Shown: positions 47,367-57,229 of the stretch, piece after piece
How the letters are laid out: each line of letters begins with the position of its first letter
Numbering within the stretch: the first letter of the stretch is position 1
Program-made: the position numbers and the translations under genes
Notes under the pieces: model-generated
What the model was told of the DNA's origin: nothing
What the model saw: the letters and a program-made list of their open reading frames with translations, nothing else
The model's database searches: none
Assembly (NCBI GenBank): GCA_903893795.1
Contig: CAITNO010000141.1
Location: forward strand, 1 to 64,000
Origin: Candidatus Hydrogenedentota bacterium
GTDB lineage: Bacteria; Hydrogenedentota; Hydrogenedentia; Hydrogenedentales; CAITNO01
Length of the DNA stretch: 64,000 nt
Direction: 5' to 3'

Positions 47367-49595
47367 ATGCTTTACGAAAAAATGAATATCAGGGGGAGTC
47401 TGATCACGCTGGCCATCGCGGCGATGCTCGTGCTGAACCAGGCGGTCGCATTCGGGGCTTTAGCGCCCACCACACGCGCCGACAGCCTCTCTCCAAAGGA
47501 CCTGGCCAAAATCCACAGGTCCATCATCAACAGCCCGCCCACGCCGCCCCCCGGTTTCTCCCGCCCGCTGGCGCCCCCCAAGGGCGCCAAGTCGCTCACC
47601 TCCAAGACCCTTCCCGTGCCCACCTCCACATGGACCTACGGCTGCACGGCCACCTCGGCCGGCATGCTCTTCGCCTACTACGACCGCAACGGCTATCCCA
47701 ACATGTACACAGGCCCCTGCAACGGCGGCGTCTGCCCCCTGACCGATGTGGGGCAGGGCGACGTGCCCGGTTCGCCAATTTCCGGTTCCTGCTCAATCAT
47801 TGCGACGGAGAGCGGCTTCGACGGTCGTTTTGCGGCCGGCCATGTGGATGACTACTACATCACCTATGATTCGGCCGACCCCGACCCCTGGGTCGGACTC
47901 CGGTCCGAGCACGCATGGGAAGGCTGCACCGCCGACTTCTTGGGAACCAACCAGTGGAAGTGGGACTATGAGTTTGACGGCACCGTGGACAGCAACACCG
48001 ACGGCGCCACCACGGTCTTCTCGTCCAACTCCGGCGGAAAGCTGTATGATTTCGCACCCCCCGCATATTATGGAACCCCGCAGACCGAAGCCTGCCATGG
48101 ACTGCGCCTCTTCGCCGAATCGAGGGGCTACTCGGTGCTCGAAAACTACACCCAGAACATTGACACACTCTATTCGGGCGGTTTCACTTTCGCCCAATAC
48201 GTGGCCGAAATTGACGCAGGCTTTCCCCTGCTCCTTCAGTTGGAAGGCCACACCATGGTCGGTGTCGGATACGACCTTACGGGCAGCACGCTGTACGTGA
48301 ACGACACCTGGGACAACGCCGTCCACACCATGACCTGGGGCGGTTCCTACTCCGGCATGGCACACCTGGGTGTCACCGTCATCCACCTCGCCGGCACCAC
48401 GCCCGGCTCGGTGCATGTCACCCTCGAACCCGCCGAGGCGGTGGCCGCGGGCGCCCAATGGAAGCTGGACAGCGGCGCATGGCAGGACAACGGCGCGACC
48501 CTGGCATCCGTGCCCGGAGGCATGCACACCGTTTCCTTCAAAAGCGTCACCGGTTGGAACACCCCCGCCAGTTCCATGGTCAACGTGGACGGCAGCAAGA
48601 TCGCCGAAGTGGCAGCCTCCTATTACCATATCTGCGACGGAGTGGACGCCTGCGACCGGACCTGGACCAGCACAGGCGACGCGAACTGGCTCGTGCAGAA
48701 CACGTTCTCACACGATGGAACCGACGCCGCCCAGAGCGGGGTCATTGGCGACAGTCAATCCTCCATCCTCTCCACCGACGTGACCGGCCCGGCCACCGTC
48801 CGTTTCTGGTGGTCCGTTGATTCCGAGGCGGACTATGACTTCCTCACCTTCTACATCGACGGCGTGAAGACCGACAGCATTTCCGGTCTGGTTGATTGGA
48901 CCCAAAAGTCCTACTGGGTGGGCGCGGGCCTCCACACCCTCACATGGACCTACGCCAAGGATGAGGGTTCCTCCGATGGTGCCGACGCCGGCCGCGTGGA
49001 CCAGTTCCAGGTCCTGACGGACACCACGCCCCCGACGGGAACCGTCACCATCAACGCCAACCGCTCCGCCACCAACAGCCGCAATGTCAGCCTCGGTCTC
49101 ACCTGGGATGACGGTGCTGATGGCTCAGGAGCCGTGCGCATGCGCTTCAGCGATGATGGCGCCCATTGGACCGCATGGGAAGCCCTCGCCGCCACCCGTC
49201 CCTACACGCTGCCCGTCGGTGCCGACGGACACAGAACTGTCCGGGTCCAGTTCCTCGACAAGGCAAACAACCGCTCCGCCACCTTCAGCGATTTCATCCG
49301 GCTAGACACCACCCCGCCGACAGGAAGCATCATCATCAACGCCGGTGCCTCCACCACCACCGGCACGGCCGTATCCCTCGGCCTCACCTGGAACGATGGC
49401 GCCGGGGCACAGGTGTCCCGCATGCGCTTCAGCAACGACGGTGCCCATTGGACCGCCTGGGTGGTGCCCCAAACCCCCTATGCCCACACCCTCGCAGGCA
49501 CTGCGGGCTACAACACCGTCCGTGTGCAGTACCTCGACGGCGCAGGCAACTACTCCCTCGTTTACAACGACTACATCAAGCTGCTGCTTCCCTGA
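47367..49595 (+). CDS. secreted C39-like cysteine peptidase with PEGA-type and Ig-like repeats
   Basis: 742 residues. Signal peptide (about 1-30), a conserved helix LSPKDLAKIHRSIINSPPTP, then a papain-like C39-type domain (about 85-340): Cys93 in TWTYGCTATSAG, His295 in LEGHTMVGVGYD and NDTWDN. A PEGA-like domain (about 345-415) and a jelly-roll-like domain (about 425-550) follow, then two Ig-like repeats each ending in (F/Y)LD-(K/G)AxN-(R/Y)S. AAGGAAG lies 7-8 bases upstream. Probably exported, binding or cleaving a peptide substrate; the paralogue follows. Confidence 0.75.
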   Translation: MLYEKMNIRGSLITLAIAAMLVLNQAVAFGALAPTTRADSLSPKDLAKIHRSIINSPPTPPPGFSRPLAPPKGAKSLTSKTLPVPTSTWTYGCTATSAGMLFAYYDRNGYPNMYTGPCNGGVCPLTDVGQGDVPGSPISGSCSIIATESGFDGRFAAGHVDDYYITYDSADPDPWVGLRSEHAWEGCTADFLGTNQWKWDYEFDGTVDSNTDGATTVFSSNSGGKLYDFAPPAYYGTPQTEACHGLRLFAESRGYSVLENYTQNIDTLYSGGFTFAQYVAEIDAGFPLLLQLEGHTMVGVGYDLTGSTLYVNDTWDNAVHTMTWGGSYSGMAHLGVTVIHLAGTTPGSVHVTLEPAEAVAAGAQWKLDSGAWQDNGATLASVPGGMHTVSFKSVTGWNTPASSMVNVDGSKIAEVAASYYHICDGVDACDRTWTSTGDANWLVQNTFSHDGTDAAQSGVIGDSQSSILSTDVTGPATVRFWWSVDSEADYDFLTFYIDGVKTDSISGLVDWTQKSYWVGAGLHTLTWTYAKDEGSSDGADAGRVDQFQVLTDTTPPTGTVTINANRSATNSRNVSLGLTWDDGADGSGAVRMRFSDDGAHWTAWEALAATRPYTLPVGADGHRTVRVQFLDKANNRSATFSDFIRLDTTPPTGSIIINAGASTTTGTAVSLGLTWNDGAGAQVSRMRFSNDGAHWTAWVVPQTPYAHTLAGTAGYNTVRVQYLDGAGNYSLVYNDYIKLLLP

Positions 49596-50115
49596 CAATA
49601 GGGCCGGCCAAACGCTGGCGCTTGAACGAGACCCGTCTTTCCGCCCCGTGTTTGTCCCCTTCGTACGAACACGGGGCGGATTCCTTTCGCACTCCCGTTT
49701 AGGGCCTCGGAAATGCGAAAGCCCGGGACTAAGGCAGGGCAATCGCACCTGACCGGACCCAAAACCAAGATTCATCAGTGCACATAACCTCAAGCAAGGG
49801 CGGTCTTAAGTCCCCCTTCGAAGGGGGATTTAGGGGGATGTTGGTTTTTCGTCATCCTCCGCACCCCCGGACATTCTACGGAATCGCACTTCTTGGAAAT
49901 ATGGTACGATTTGCCATAGTCGCATTTCGGACCCATTCTGGACCGGAAAGGGTGGTGTAACTGAATGACTGACCGACATGTCGGTGTAAGTGGCTGAACC
50001 ACAGCACTTTAATGCCGCAGTTCTAGACGGCCCCGCAGTGGGTTGACACGCTCTTTTATCGGTTTCTGTAACGGGATATACGTTTCAACAGGTGTGCGGA
50101 AAGGATCCTTGTTCA
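49596..50115. other. intergenic region between the two C39-like paralogues
   Basis: 520 bases with no supportable gene. A perfect 18-bp palindrome TCCCCCTTCGAAGGGGGA lies at 49811-49828, with a nearby truncated repeat of the right half (TTTAGGGGGA). Confidence 0.6.
49811..49828. repeat. perfect 18-bp palindrome
   Basis: TCCCCCTTCGAAGGGGGA, a type of dispersed palindrome found in many genomes. Confidence 0.75.
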
Positions 50116-51723
50116 ATGCCTGACCATATAGCGGGGCGCACACGGCGCATGCTCGTGCTTGTGGCCGCGGTGGTCCTCGTGCTCTGGCAGTCCCTGGCCT
50201 TTGGCCAGTCGGGACTCACCACCTACGGCGACCTCCTTTCGCCGCAGGAATTGGCAACCATCCAAAGGCGGGTCATCGCCAGTCCGCCCACACCGCCGCC
50301 CGGTTTTGTCAGGCCCGTGGCCCAGGCGGGCGCTATCGCCAAGTCACTCACCTCCAAGACCCTCCCCGTGCCCACCTCCACATGGACCTACGGCTGCACA
50401 CCCACCTCGGCCGGAATGATCTTCGCCTACTACGACCGCAACGGCTATCCCAACATGTACACCGGTCCCGCCAACGGCGGCGTCTGCCCCCTGACCGATG
50501 TGGGGCAGGGCGACGTGATCGCTTCACCCGTTGCCGGTGCCTGCTCCATCATCGCCACGCAGAACGGCTTCGACGGCCGGGTCACCCCCGGCCACGCCGA
50601 CGATTACTACTCCGCTTACAACGCGGCCGGACCCGATCCCTGGGTTGGCCTGCGCACCGAGCACGCATGGGGCGGATGCACCGCCGATTACATGGGCTCA
50701 AATCAGTGGCGTTGGAACTACGACAGCACCAGCGGCATCGACAGCAACACCGACGGCGCCACCACCGTCTTCTCAAACAACTCCTCGGCAAAACTCTACA
50801 ACTACGTCCCCCCCGCGTATTACGGAACCCCCCAGACCGAGGCCTGCCACGGTCTGCGCCTCTTCGCCGAATCGCGCGGCTACACCGTGCTCGAAAACTA
50901 CACCCAGGAAATCGACGCGCTTTATGCGGGCGGCTTTTCATTTGCCAACTATGTCGCCGAAATCGACGCAGGCTTTCCCGTCATGCTCCAGTTGGACGGA
51001 CACACCATGGTCGGCGTGGGCTACGACACCGCCACCAGCACCGTCTACTGCAACGACACCTGGGACAACGCCGTCCACACCATGACCTGGGGTGGTTCCT
51101 ACTCCGGCATGGCCCATCAGGGCGTCACCATCATTCACCTCGCCCCCGACACCACCCCGCCCACCGGAACCATCGTCATCAACAGCAACCGCTCGGCCAC
51201 CAACAGCCGCAACGTCTCCCTCGCACTGACCTGGAACGACGGCACCAGCGGCTCCGGCGTCGTGCGCATGCGCTTCAGCGACGACGGCTCCACCTGGACC
51301 GCCTGGCAGTCGCTCGCCGCCACCCTCCCTTACACGCTGCCGCCCGGTGCTGATGGCCACAGAACCGTCCGCGTTCAGTTCCTCGACAAGGCAAACAACC
51401 GCTCGGCCACCTACAGCGACTTCATCCTGCTCGACACCACCGCGCCCACCGGCAGCATCACCATCAACGGCGGCGCATCCACCACCACCAGCACCGCCGT
51501 CACGCTCGGGTTGACCTGGGCCGACGGCAGCGGCTCCCAGGTGTCCCGTGTCCGCTTCAGCGACGACGGCGCCCACTGGACCGCATGGTGCCTGCCCAAG
51601 GCCTCCATGGCCCACACCCTGCCGGGGGCCGTCGGATACAAAACCGTCCGCGCACAATTCCTCGACGGCGCAGGCAACTACTCCCTCGTTTACAACGACT
51701 ACATCAAACTCGTCACCCCCTAA
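50116..51723 (+). CDS. secreted C39-like cysteine peptidase, short paralogue
   Basis: 535 residues. Closely similar to the 47367 protein through the signal region, helix LSPQELATIQRRVIASPPTP and the C39-like domain: Cys94 in TYGCTPTSAG, His296 in LDGHTMVGVGYD and NDTWDN. It then goes directly from VTIIHLAPDTTPPTGT to two Ig-like repeats, so the PEGA-like and jelly-roll domains of the longer paralogue are missing. AAGGA lies 10 bases before the ATG at 50116; a GTG at 50092 is also open. A recent tandem duplication with domain loss or gain. Confidence 0.75.
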   Translation: MPDHIAGRTRRMLVLVAAVVLVLWQSLAFGQSGLTTYGDLLSPQELATIQRRVIASPPTPPPGFVRPVAQAGAIAKSLTSKTLPVPTSTWTYGCTPTSAGMIFAYYDRNGYPNMYTGPANGGVCPLTDVGQGDVIASPVAGACSIIATQNGFDGRVTPGHADDYYSAYNAAGPDPWVGLRTEHAWGGCTADYMGSNQWRWNYDSTSGIDSNTDGATTVFSNNSSAKLYNYVPPAYYGTPQTEACHGLRLFAESRGYTVLENYTQEIDALYAGGFSFANYVAEIDAGFPVMLQLDGHTMVGVGYDTATSTVYCNDTWDNAVHTMTWGGSYSGMAHQGVTIIHLAPDTTPPTGTIVINSNRSATNSRNVSLALTWNDGTSGSGVVRMRFSDDGSTWTAWQSLAATLPYTLPPGADGHRTVRVQFLDKANNRSATYSDFILLDTTAPTGSITINGGASTTTSTAVTLGLTWADGSGSQVSRVRFSDDGAHWTAWCLPKASMAHTLPGAVGYKTVRAQFLDGAGNYSLVYNDYIKLVTP

Positions 51724-51778
51724 GCAATTCCACCGCCCTTAGATACCGCAGGCCTCCCGCCTGCCCTGTCCCAGCCCC

Positions 51779-51831
51779 CTCGTTCCCAAATTGCATTTGG
51801 GAACGCACCTGCCTGCGAAGTTGCACTTCGC
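51779..51831 (+). repeat. GTTCCCAAG-type double-hairpin repeat, copy 3
   Basis: TTCCCAAA-TTGCA-TTTGGGAA followed by GCGAAG-TTGCA-CTTCGC; the first stem has changed G-C to A-T on both sides relative to copy 1. Confidence 0.75.
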
Positions 51832-51981
51832 TCTTTTGAGGAGGCTCCGCAAAACGGGGACCTGCTTCCCATTGTTCCCATGCGTCCCATAGGTCCCATG
51901 CTTCTCTCTTGTAATGGTCCTTCCCCTCCCCGATAATAATGCCATCGACCGCACCACGAAACCGTGAAAGGACCCAGCACC

Positions 51982-53436
51982 ATGAACATCGCCCTCATGA
52001 GCCTCCTGACCCTGGGCACGCTCATTTCCGCCACCGAAGCGCCCCAGCCCTACGGCGTGGTCCCCAGCGAACGGCAGCTCCAGTGGCATGACCTCGAGTT
52101 CTACGGTTTCATCCACTTCACCACCAACACCTTCACCGACAAGGAATGGGGCTACGGCGACGAATCACCCGCCGTCTTCAACCCCACCGACTTCAACGCC
52201 GACCAGATCGTCGGCGCAGCCCGCGACGCGGGTCTCAAGGGCCTCGTGCTCACCTGCAAACACCACGACGGCTTCTGCCTCTGGCCCTCCAAATTCACCG
52301 ACCACTCGGTGGCCCAAAGCCCCTGGCGCGACGGCAAGGGCGACATCGTCCGCGAAATCTCCGACGCCTGCCGCAAACAGGGCCTCAAATTTGGCGTTTA
52401 CCTTTCCCCCTGGGACCGCAACCAGCCCACCTACGGCCGCCCCGAATACATCGACTACTACCGCAACCAGCTACGCGAACTCCTCACCAGCTACGGCCCC
52501 ATTTTCGAGATCTGGTTTGACGGCGCCAACGGCGGCGACGGTTATTATGGTGGTGCCAAAGAGAAACGCACCATTGACGCGTCCACCTATTACGGTTGGG
52601 ACGAGACCCGGCAGATGGTGCGCGAACTCCAGCCCGGCGCCAACATCTTCGGAGATGTGGGCGATGTCCGCTGGGTCGGCAACGAAAGCGGCTACGCAGG
52701 CGACCCCTGCTGGGCCACCTACACCCCCCACGGCAAGGACGGCAAAAAGCCGGCTCCCGGCCAGACCGTCTACCAGGAAGGCGAGCACGGCACCCGCAAC
52801 GGCGAGTTCTGGATGCCCGCCGAAGTCGACGTCTCCATCCGTCCCGGCTGGTTCTACCACGCCAAAGAGGACAAAAAAGTCCGCACAGCCGACAACCTCA
52901 TGAAGATCTACTTCGAATCCGTCGGGCGCGGCGCAAACCTGATCCTCAACCTGCCCCCCGACCGGAGCGGCCAGATCAACCCCATAGACCTTGCCTCCCT
53001 CCGCGAATTGGGCCGCCGCCTCGAAGCCACCTTCGGCACCGACCTCGCCCATGGAGCAAAGGCCGAGGCAACCAACGTCCGCGGCAACGACGAACAGTAC
53101 GCCGCCCCCCGCGTAAACGACGGCGACCGCAACAGCTACTGGTGTACCGACGACGCCCAATTGACCCCCGAACTCACCCTCGACCTAGGCAAAAAGACCA
53201 CCTTCAACGTCGTCAGCCTCCGCGAATACCTGCCCCTCGGCCTCCGCGTCGACGACTGGGCCCTGGACCAGTGGGACGGTGCCGGATGGAAAGAATTCGC
53301 CAAAGGCACCGGCATCGGCAACCGCCGCCTCTGGCGCGGCGACAGTGTCACCACCGAAAAAGTGCGCCTGCGCATCACCAAAGCCGCTGCCTGTCCCGCC
53401 ATAGCAGAATTCGCCCTCTACACCCAAGCAAAATAA
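51982..53436 (+). CDS. secreted alpha-L-fucosidase, GH29, with C-terminal F5/8 type C domain
   Basis: 484 residues. A hydrophobic N-terminus (about 1-20) is the likely signal. GH29 features: GFIHFTTNTFTDKEWGYG, LTCKHHDGFCLWPSK, GVYLSPWDRNQP, the nucleophile Asp in IFEIWFDGANG, and GANLILNLPPD. A C-terminal jelly-roll (about 355-484; AAPRVNDGDRNSYWCTDD) resembles F5/8 type C carbohydrate-binding modules. It would release fucose in the periplasm or outside. A fucose-type permease lies at 24904. AAGGA lies 11 bases before the ATG. Confidence 0.93.
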   Translation: MNIALMSLLTLGTLISATEAPQPYGVVPSERQLQWHDLEFYGFIHFTTNTFTDKEWGYGDESPAVFNPTDFNADQIVGAARDAGLKGLVLTCKHHDGFCLWPSKFTDHSVAQSPWRDGKGDIVREISDACRKQGLKFGVYLSPWDRNQPTYGRPEYIDYYRNQLRELLTSYGPIFEIWFDGANGGDGYYGGAKEKRTIDASTYYGWDETRQMVRELQPGANIFGDVGDVRWVGNESGYAGDPCWATYTPHGKDGKKPAPGQTVYQEGEHGTRNGEFWMPAEVDVSIRPGWFYHAKEDKKVRTADNLMKIYFESVGRGANLILNLPPDRSGQINPIDLASLRELGRRLEATFGTDLAHGAKAEATNVRGNDEQYAAPRVNDGDRNSYWCTDDAQLTPELTLDLGKKTTFNVVSLREYLPLGLRVDDWALDQWDGAGWKEFAKGTGIGNRRLWRGDSVTTEKVRLRITKAAACPAIAEFALYTQAK

Positions 53437-53507
53437 CGCCCCTATTCACCCGAGCCGCCAAACGCCAAATTGGGACAGTTCCCTTGGTGCGGGGTTTGGC
53501 TGCGGGA

Positions 53508-53864
53508 TTAAGGTGTGGTGGGCGGTTTTTTCAGCGCTCTGCGGCGCGAATCGATGAGATGCCGGACCGCCATGATGGGATGCTCCCAAACCATGCGCGG
53601 GCCTCCGTGGCGCATCACCGCCTGCATCTGTTCCTTCAGGTTTTTTCGGTAGCAGTGTTTTGGGCAGTTCTTGCAGGCAGGTTTCCCGACACCATACACG
53701 CACCGGTCCAGCCGCTCCATCGCGTAGTCGTGCAGTGCGGCGCACTGCGGACACAACTCGCCCACGTTTCCGTGGTGGTCGCGGCAGTACATCGCGATCA
53801 TTTTCGCCACGGTTCTTTTTTCCCGTCTTATGCGGGGGGGGATTTTTGCCTGGGACTGCTGCAT
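53508..53864 (-). CDS. YgbA-family protein (nitrous oxide-stimulated promoter family)
   Basis: 118 residues. REKRTVAKMIAMYCRDHH, LCPQCAALHDYAMERLDRC, KPACKNCPKHCYRKNLK and MRHGGPRMVWEHPIMAVRHL match the YgbA family, with the six conserved Cys in C-x(n)-CxxC and CxxC-PxHC arrangements. In Enterobacteria the gene belongs to the NsrR nitric-oxide regulon, and a role in recovery from nitrosative stress has been proposed. Cys-rich and cytoplasmic. GAGG lies 5 bases before the ATG. No NsrR-like gene is nearby. Confidence 0.88.
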   Translation of the reverse strand: MQQSQAKIPPRIRREKRTVAKMIAMYCRDHHGNVGELCPQCAALHDYAMERLDRCVYGVGKPACKNCPKHCYRKNLKEQMQAVMRHGGPRMVWEHPIMAVRHLIDSRRRALKKPPTTP

Positions 53865-53962
53865 GCTGACCTCGTCTGCGCCAATGTAATCTGACTACGG
53901 TTCTGACAACAACCATCGGCAGCACAGGTATTTCACGGCAGCCAAAGTTCAGTGTTTTCTAC

Positions 53963-56900
53963 CTATTTTCCGGCCGCTGTCAGGGCCTCTTTGCACTTCC
54001 GGACGTGCTCGTCCTGCGCGGGGGTGACGGTGATGAAGGTTGCGGCGGGACCGGCGGCGGAAACCTGCGCCGCGCCCTCCTGCCACGACTTCTTCGCCTC
54101 CTCCACGCAGCCCAGCGCCTGCAGCGTTTTTCCATTCCAATAGCAGACTTCGGCATCGGTGCGCTTGTAGCGCTGGCCCACGCCCAGGTTGGCGGGATAG
54201 GTGAGGGCGGTCTGGAAGTCACCGAGCGCCTCTTCGTTCTTCCCCGCCTCGAAACGCAGCTTGCCACGCTCCACCAATGCGCCCACCCAGGTGTCGCGGG
54301 GGGTAGTGACGCCTTCCCAGTTGGAGAAGCGCGCATCGCCGAGGAAAGTGATGCAGTCGTCATAGCGCTTTTCATCGACGTAGGCCTTGGCCAGCCACAG
54401 GCCCAGATCGTAGCGCTTGAGCAGGTCCTGCGGCAGTTTCTCGGCCAGTTGGATGGCCTCGGGCCGTTTGCTGAGCGTCGTGAGCACTTCCGTAAGGTCA
54501 CGCAGAACAATCTGGTCGCCGGGCAGCGCCGCCAGCGCCTGGCGGTAACAGGTTTCGGCCTTGGCCAAGTCCTTGTCCTTTTTCCAGTGGTGCAGCCCGA
54601 GCAGGCGCCAGGCCTGGCCCAGTTTCGGGTCGAGGGCGACGGACTTCTCCCAGCAGGGCACGACCTCGTCGATGCGGTGCAGACCCGCCAGGACGATGCC
54701 GAGCAGGTAGCGGGCCCTGGCGTCACCGGGACGCTCCTGCACGGCCCACTGGAGCACTTCCAGCGCCTGGGTGCCGTGGGGGAAGAAGTCGGTCAATGCG
54801 GCGCCTGCCGCATGGTCCAGGCACTTGTCGGCGCGTTCTTTCTTTGCCATGCTGAGATAAAAGGCCCGGCAATAGTCGGGATAGGGGCCGTAGCTGGCGA
54901 AGAGGTCCGTCTTCTCCCCCACGCGGCCGAGCGCCTTGGCCGCTTCAGCGTACATGCCCAGGTCGGCGAAGAGCGCGGCGGCTTCCAGCACGGCGAAACC
55001 GGCATGCTTGCCCAGCATGCCCGCAACGCAGGCGATGCTCTCCTGCCTGTTCTCGGCCGTGAAGGCGGCGAGGTCGTCGAACACATTGGTCAGGTCATTG
55101 GCCGCGATGCTTTCGGCGAAGCGGACTGCGTCTTTGCGCGGCGCAAGCGCGAGCGTGACGGCGGCCAGATACTGGCTGTTGTGCGGGTCCTCACCGGCAA
55201 TTTCGAGCGCCTTCACGAAGGCGGTCCGGGCCGTCTTGTAGTCGCGCATCCGCGCCGCGGCGCGGCCCGCCAAATTGAGCCCGGCCGGGGAGAAGACGTT
55301 GCACTGGGCGGCCTTTTCGCCGCAGTCGCGGGCTTCAGCGCAGCGTCCCTGCCGCAGGAGGGCCACACCCAACTGGTACCAGGCATCGCCATTGCCCGGC
55401 GCTTTCGCGACCGCTGCGCGGGCGTTGGCCTCGGCTTCGACCGTGCGGCCCTGCTCGTTGTCGAGCACGGCCAGCGCGCAAAGGGTTTTGACATGGGCCG
55501 GGTCAAGGGCCAGCACCTTCTGATAGCCTTCCCGCGCGACGACCGGGTTGGACTGGCTGTCGAGCAGCCAGGCTTCCTGGAACAGCTCATCGGCGGTGAC
55601 GGCGGGCTTCTTGGTGAGGTCGGGAGCTTCCACCTTGGGAATGGCCAGGGGGGTGTCGTATTCGAGGAGCGTGCCCTTTTCCTTCGACCAGACACGCACA
55701 TGGGCGGGGCCGTCGGCGACGGCGGCAACGGCCACGCGGCAGGGCGCGGCGGGCGTCAGGGGGAAGGCGCTTTCCGAGAGCGTTTTGCCGTCCTGGCTCA
55801 CGGTACATGCCGCATCGGGGTAGAGGCCCGTACCCAGAATTTCCAGCGTCAGCGTGCCGCCGCTGCGGGTGGCCTGCACCACAGCGTCGGGCGTGGCGAA
55901 TTCAAAGCCCTGGCCCAGCCCATGGGCGGGATACCAGCACTCGCGCCACTGGACGGTCTGCTGGGGCTGGAGCATGCCGAAGTCGGCCTGGGTGAGCAGG
56001 GGGCCGCTCTGCACCTCGATGTATTGGCACTCTTCGCGGGTGACGTCGCTGAGGGACATCTGGCTGACAACGCCGAAATCGTCCTGGCCCCAGGTCCACG
56101 CCTTCTTGCCGGGCACCCTGCGGTGGTCGGCGGCGGAGACGATGCCACGGTCGCGGTCGGCGTCATAGGCGCCGAAGAAGTCGAAATTGACCCTGTAGCC
56201 AAAGACCGAGGTCATGACCTCGTAATTCTTGAGCCAGGTGATGTCTTTGCCCTTGAACTCGGGCCAGGTGAAAAAGTTGGTGCCGCCGTGGTCGCAGCCG
56301 AGCGTCATGGGATAGATGAAGCGCGTGCCTTTCAGATTCTGAAAGGCCGTGTTGTTCCAGAAGTAGTAGGGCTGCACGCCGTCGGTGGGATTGATGAGGC
56401 GGATCTTCTCGTCGAGAAAGGACTTGTCCTTCCACAGGCTCAGCCGGACCTCCCAGCGGGTGCCGAAGGTCTTGTCGGTCGCGCCGACGATGAGCGTGGC
56501 CTCGCCCTGGTCGCCGATGCAGACGCGGGCCAGGGTGGGTTCCATGATGAACACGGTGTGGCCCTGGGGGCCGACGTTCCATTCGATACCGCCGGAAATC
56601 CAGGCGCCGCGCATGGCGATGAGCGCGGGCTTGATCACATCGTTCTTGTGGAACATTTCCTGATTGGTGGTCTTGTCGAAAACGGAGTAGATGCGCCCGC
56701 CCAGTTCGGGGATGCAGGTGACGCGGAGGAACTGGTTTTCCAGGTTGAGCGTTTTGTAGGTCCGGTCTTTCTTTACGCCTGTGAGATAGTCTTGGCGGGT
56801 CCAGGGATAATAGATGGCGTTCTCATACTCCTGAAAAACGGGATGGATGTCCTCCTCCCATCCGTAGGTGGGCAGGGTGAGCTGGTCCTCCCAGCAGCGG

Positions 56901-56977
56901 ACCCCGTCCGCGGGGACAGGCTGGGCCGCCAGGGACATGATTCCCATCAGGACCGACAGGGCGATACTGTGCAGCAT
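53963..56977 (-). CDS. secreted DUF5107 protein with TPR repeats
   Basis: 1004 residues. Signal peptide (about 1-23). Residues about 50-350 form the DUF5107 domain: FLRVTCIPELGGRIYSVFDK, GAWISGGIEWNVGPQGHT, YFWNNTAF and ITWLKNYEVMTSVFGY; the fold is related to galactose-mutarotase-like sugar-binding domains. From about residue 500 onward TPR repeats follow (YQKVLALDPAHVKTLCALAVL, AWYQLGVALLRQGRCAEA, ARYLLGIVLAGLHRIDE, AWRLLGLHHWKK). GAGGAG lies 8 bases before the ATG. Probably a periplasmic carbohydrate-linked protein; enzymatic activity is unproven. Confidence 0.86.
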   Translation of the reverse strand: MLHSIALSVLMGIMSLAAQPVPADGVRCWEDQLTLPTYGWEEDIHPVFQEYENAIYYPWTRQDYLTGVKKDRTYKTLNLENQFLRVTCIPELGGRIYSVFDKTTNQEMFHKNDVIKPALIAMRGAWISGGIEWNVGPQGHTVFIMEPTLARVCIGDQGEATLIVGATDKTFGTRWEVRLSLWKDKSFLDEKIRLINPTDGVQPYYFWNNTAFQNLKGTRFIYPMTLGCDHGGTNFFTWPEFKGKDITWLKNYEVMTSVFGYRVNFDFFGAYDADRDRGIVSAADHRRVPGKKAWTWGQDDFGVVSQMSLSDVTREECQYIEVQSGPLLTQADFGMLQPQQTVQWRECWYPAHGLGQGFEFATPDAVVQATRSGGTLTLEILGTGLYPDAACTVSQDGKTLSESAFPLTPAAPCRVAVAAVADGPAHVRVWSKEKGTLLEYDTPLAIPKVEAPDLTKKPAVTADELFQEAWLLDSQSNPVVAREGYQKVLALDPAHVKTLCALAVLDNEQGRTVEAEANARAAVAKAPGNGDAWYQLGVALLRQGRCAEARDCGEKAAQCNVFSPAGLNLAGRAAARMRDYKTARTAFVKALEIAGEDPHNSQYLAAVTLALAPRKDAVRFAESIAANDLTNVFDDLAAFTAENRQESIACVAGMLGKHAGFAVLEAAALFADLGMYAEAAKALGRVGEKTDLFASYGPYPDYCRAFYLSMAKKERADKCLDHAAGAALTDFFPHGTQALEVLQWAVQERPGDARARYLLGIVLAGLHRIDEVVPCWEKSVALDPKLGQAWRLLGLHHWKKDKDLAKAETCYRQALAALPGDQIVLRDLTEVLTTLSKRPEAIQLAEKLPQDLLKRYDLGLWLAKAYVDEKRYDDCITFLGDARFSNWEGVTTPRDTWVGALVERGKLRFEAGKNEEALGDFQTALTYPANLGVGQRYKRTDAEVCYWNGKTLQALGCVEEAKKSWQEGAAQVSAAGPAATFITVTPAQDEHVRKCKEALTAAGK

Positions 56978-57054
56978 GGAAGGACTCCTCTTGCTTTATG
57001 GATACTCCAAAGTTCTGATATGTGTCTTTGCTCATGCGAGCATAACCGCTTTTT

Positions 57055-57145
57055 CCGTCATTCCCGCGAAGGCGGGAATCCAGAACCTCGCGCACACGCC
57101 CAGGTCCGTCACAAGCCTGGATTCCCGCCTGCGCGGGAGTGACGG
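57055..57145. repeat. 29-bp inverted repeat pair (ATTCCCGC type)
   Basis: Left arm 57055-57083 (CCGTCATTCCCGCGAAGGCG...) and right arm 57117-57145 match with 2 mismatches over 29 bases around a 33-base centre. Each arm also contains CCCGC/GCGGG hairpins. A common MITE-like intergenic element. Confidence 0.8.
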
Positions 57146-57229
57146 GGTAGTGTGCGGGATTCATGGTGTGATCTGGCGATGCCGTTAGTCCAGGCCGGTT
57201 CATGATATGTCTGGGTCTTGAAATGATGC

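Noticed and set aside
54005..57142. 1045-residue open frame on the plus strand opposite the DUF5107 gene
   Set aside because: Shadow of a GC-rich gene; no domain, and the minus strand encodes a full DUF5107/TPR protein with signal peptide and good ribosome binding site.
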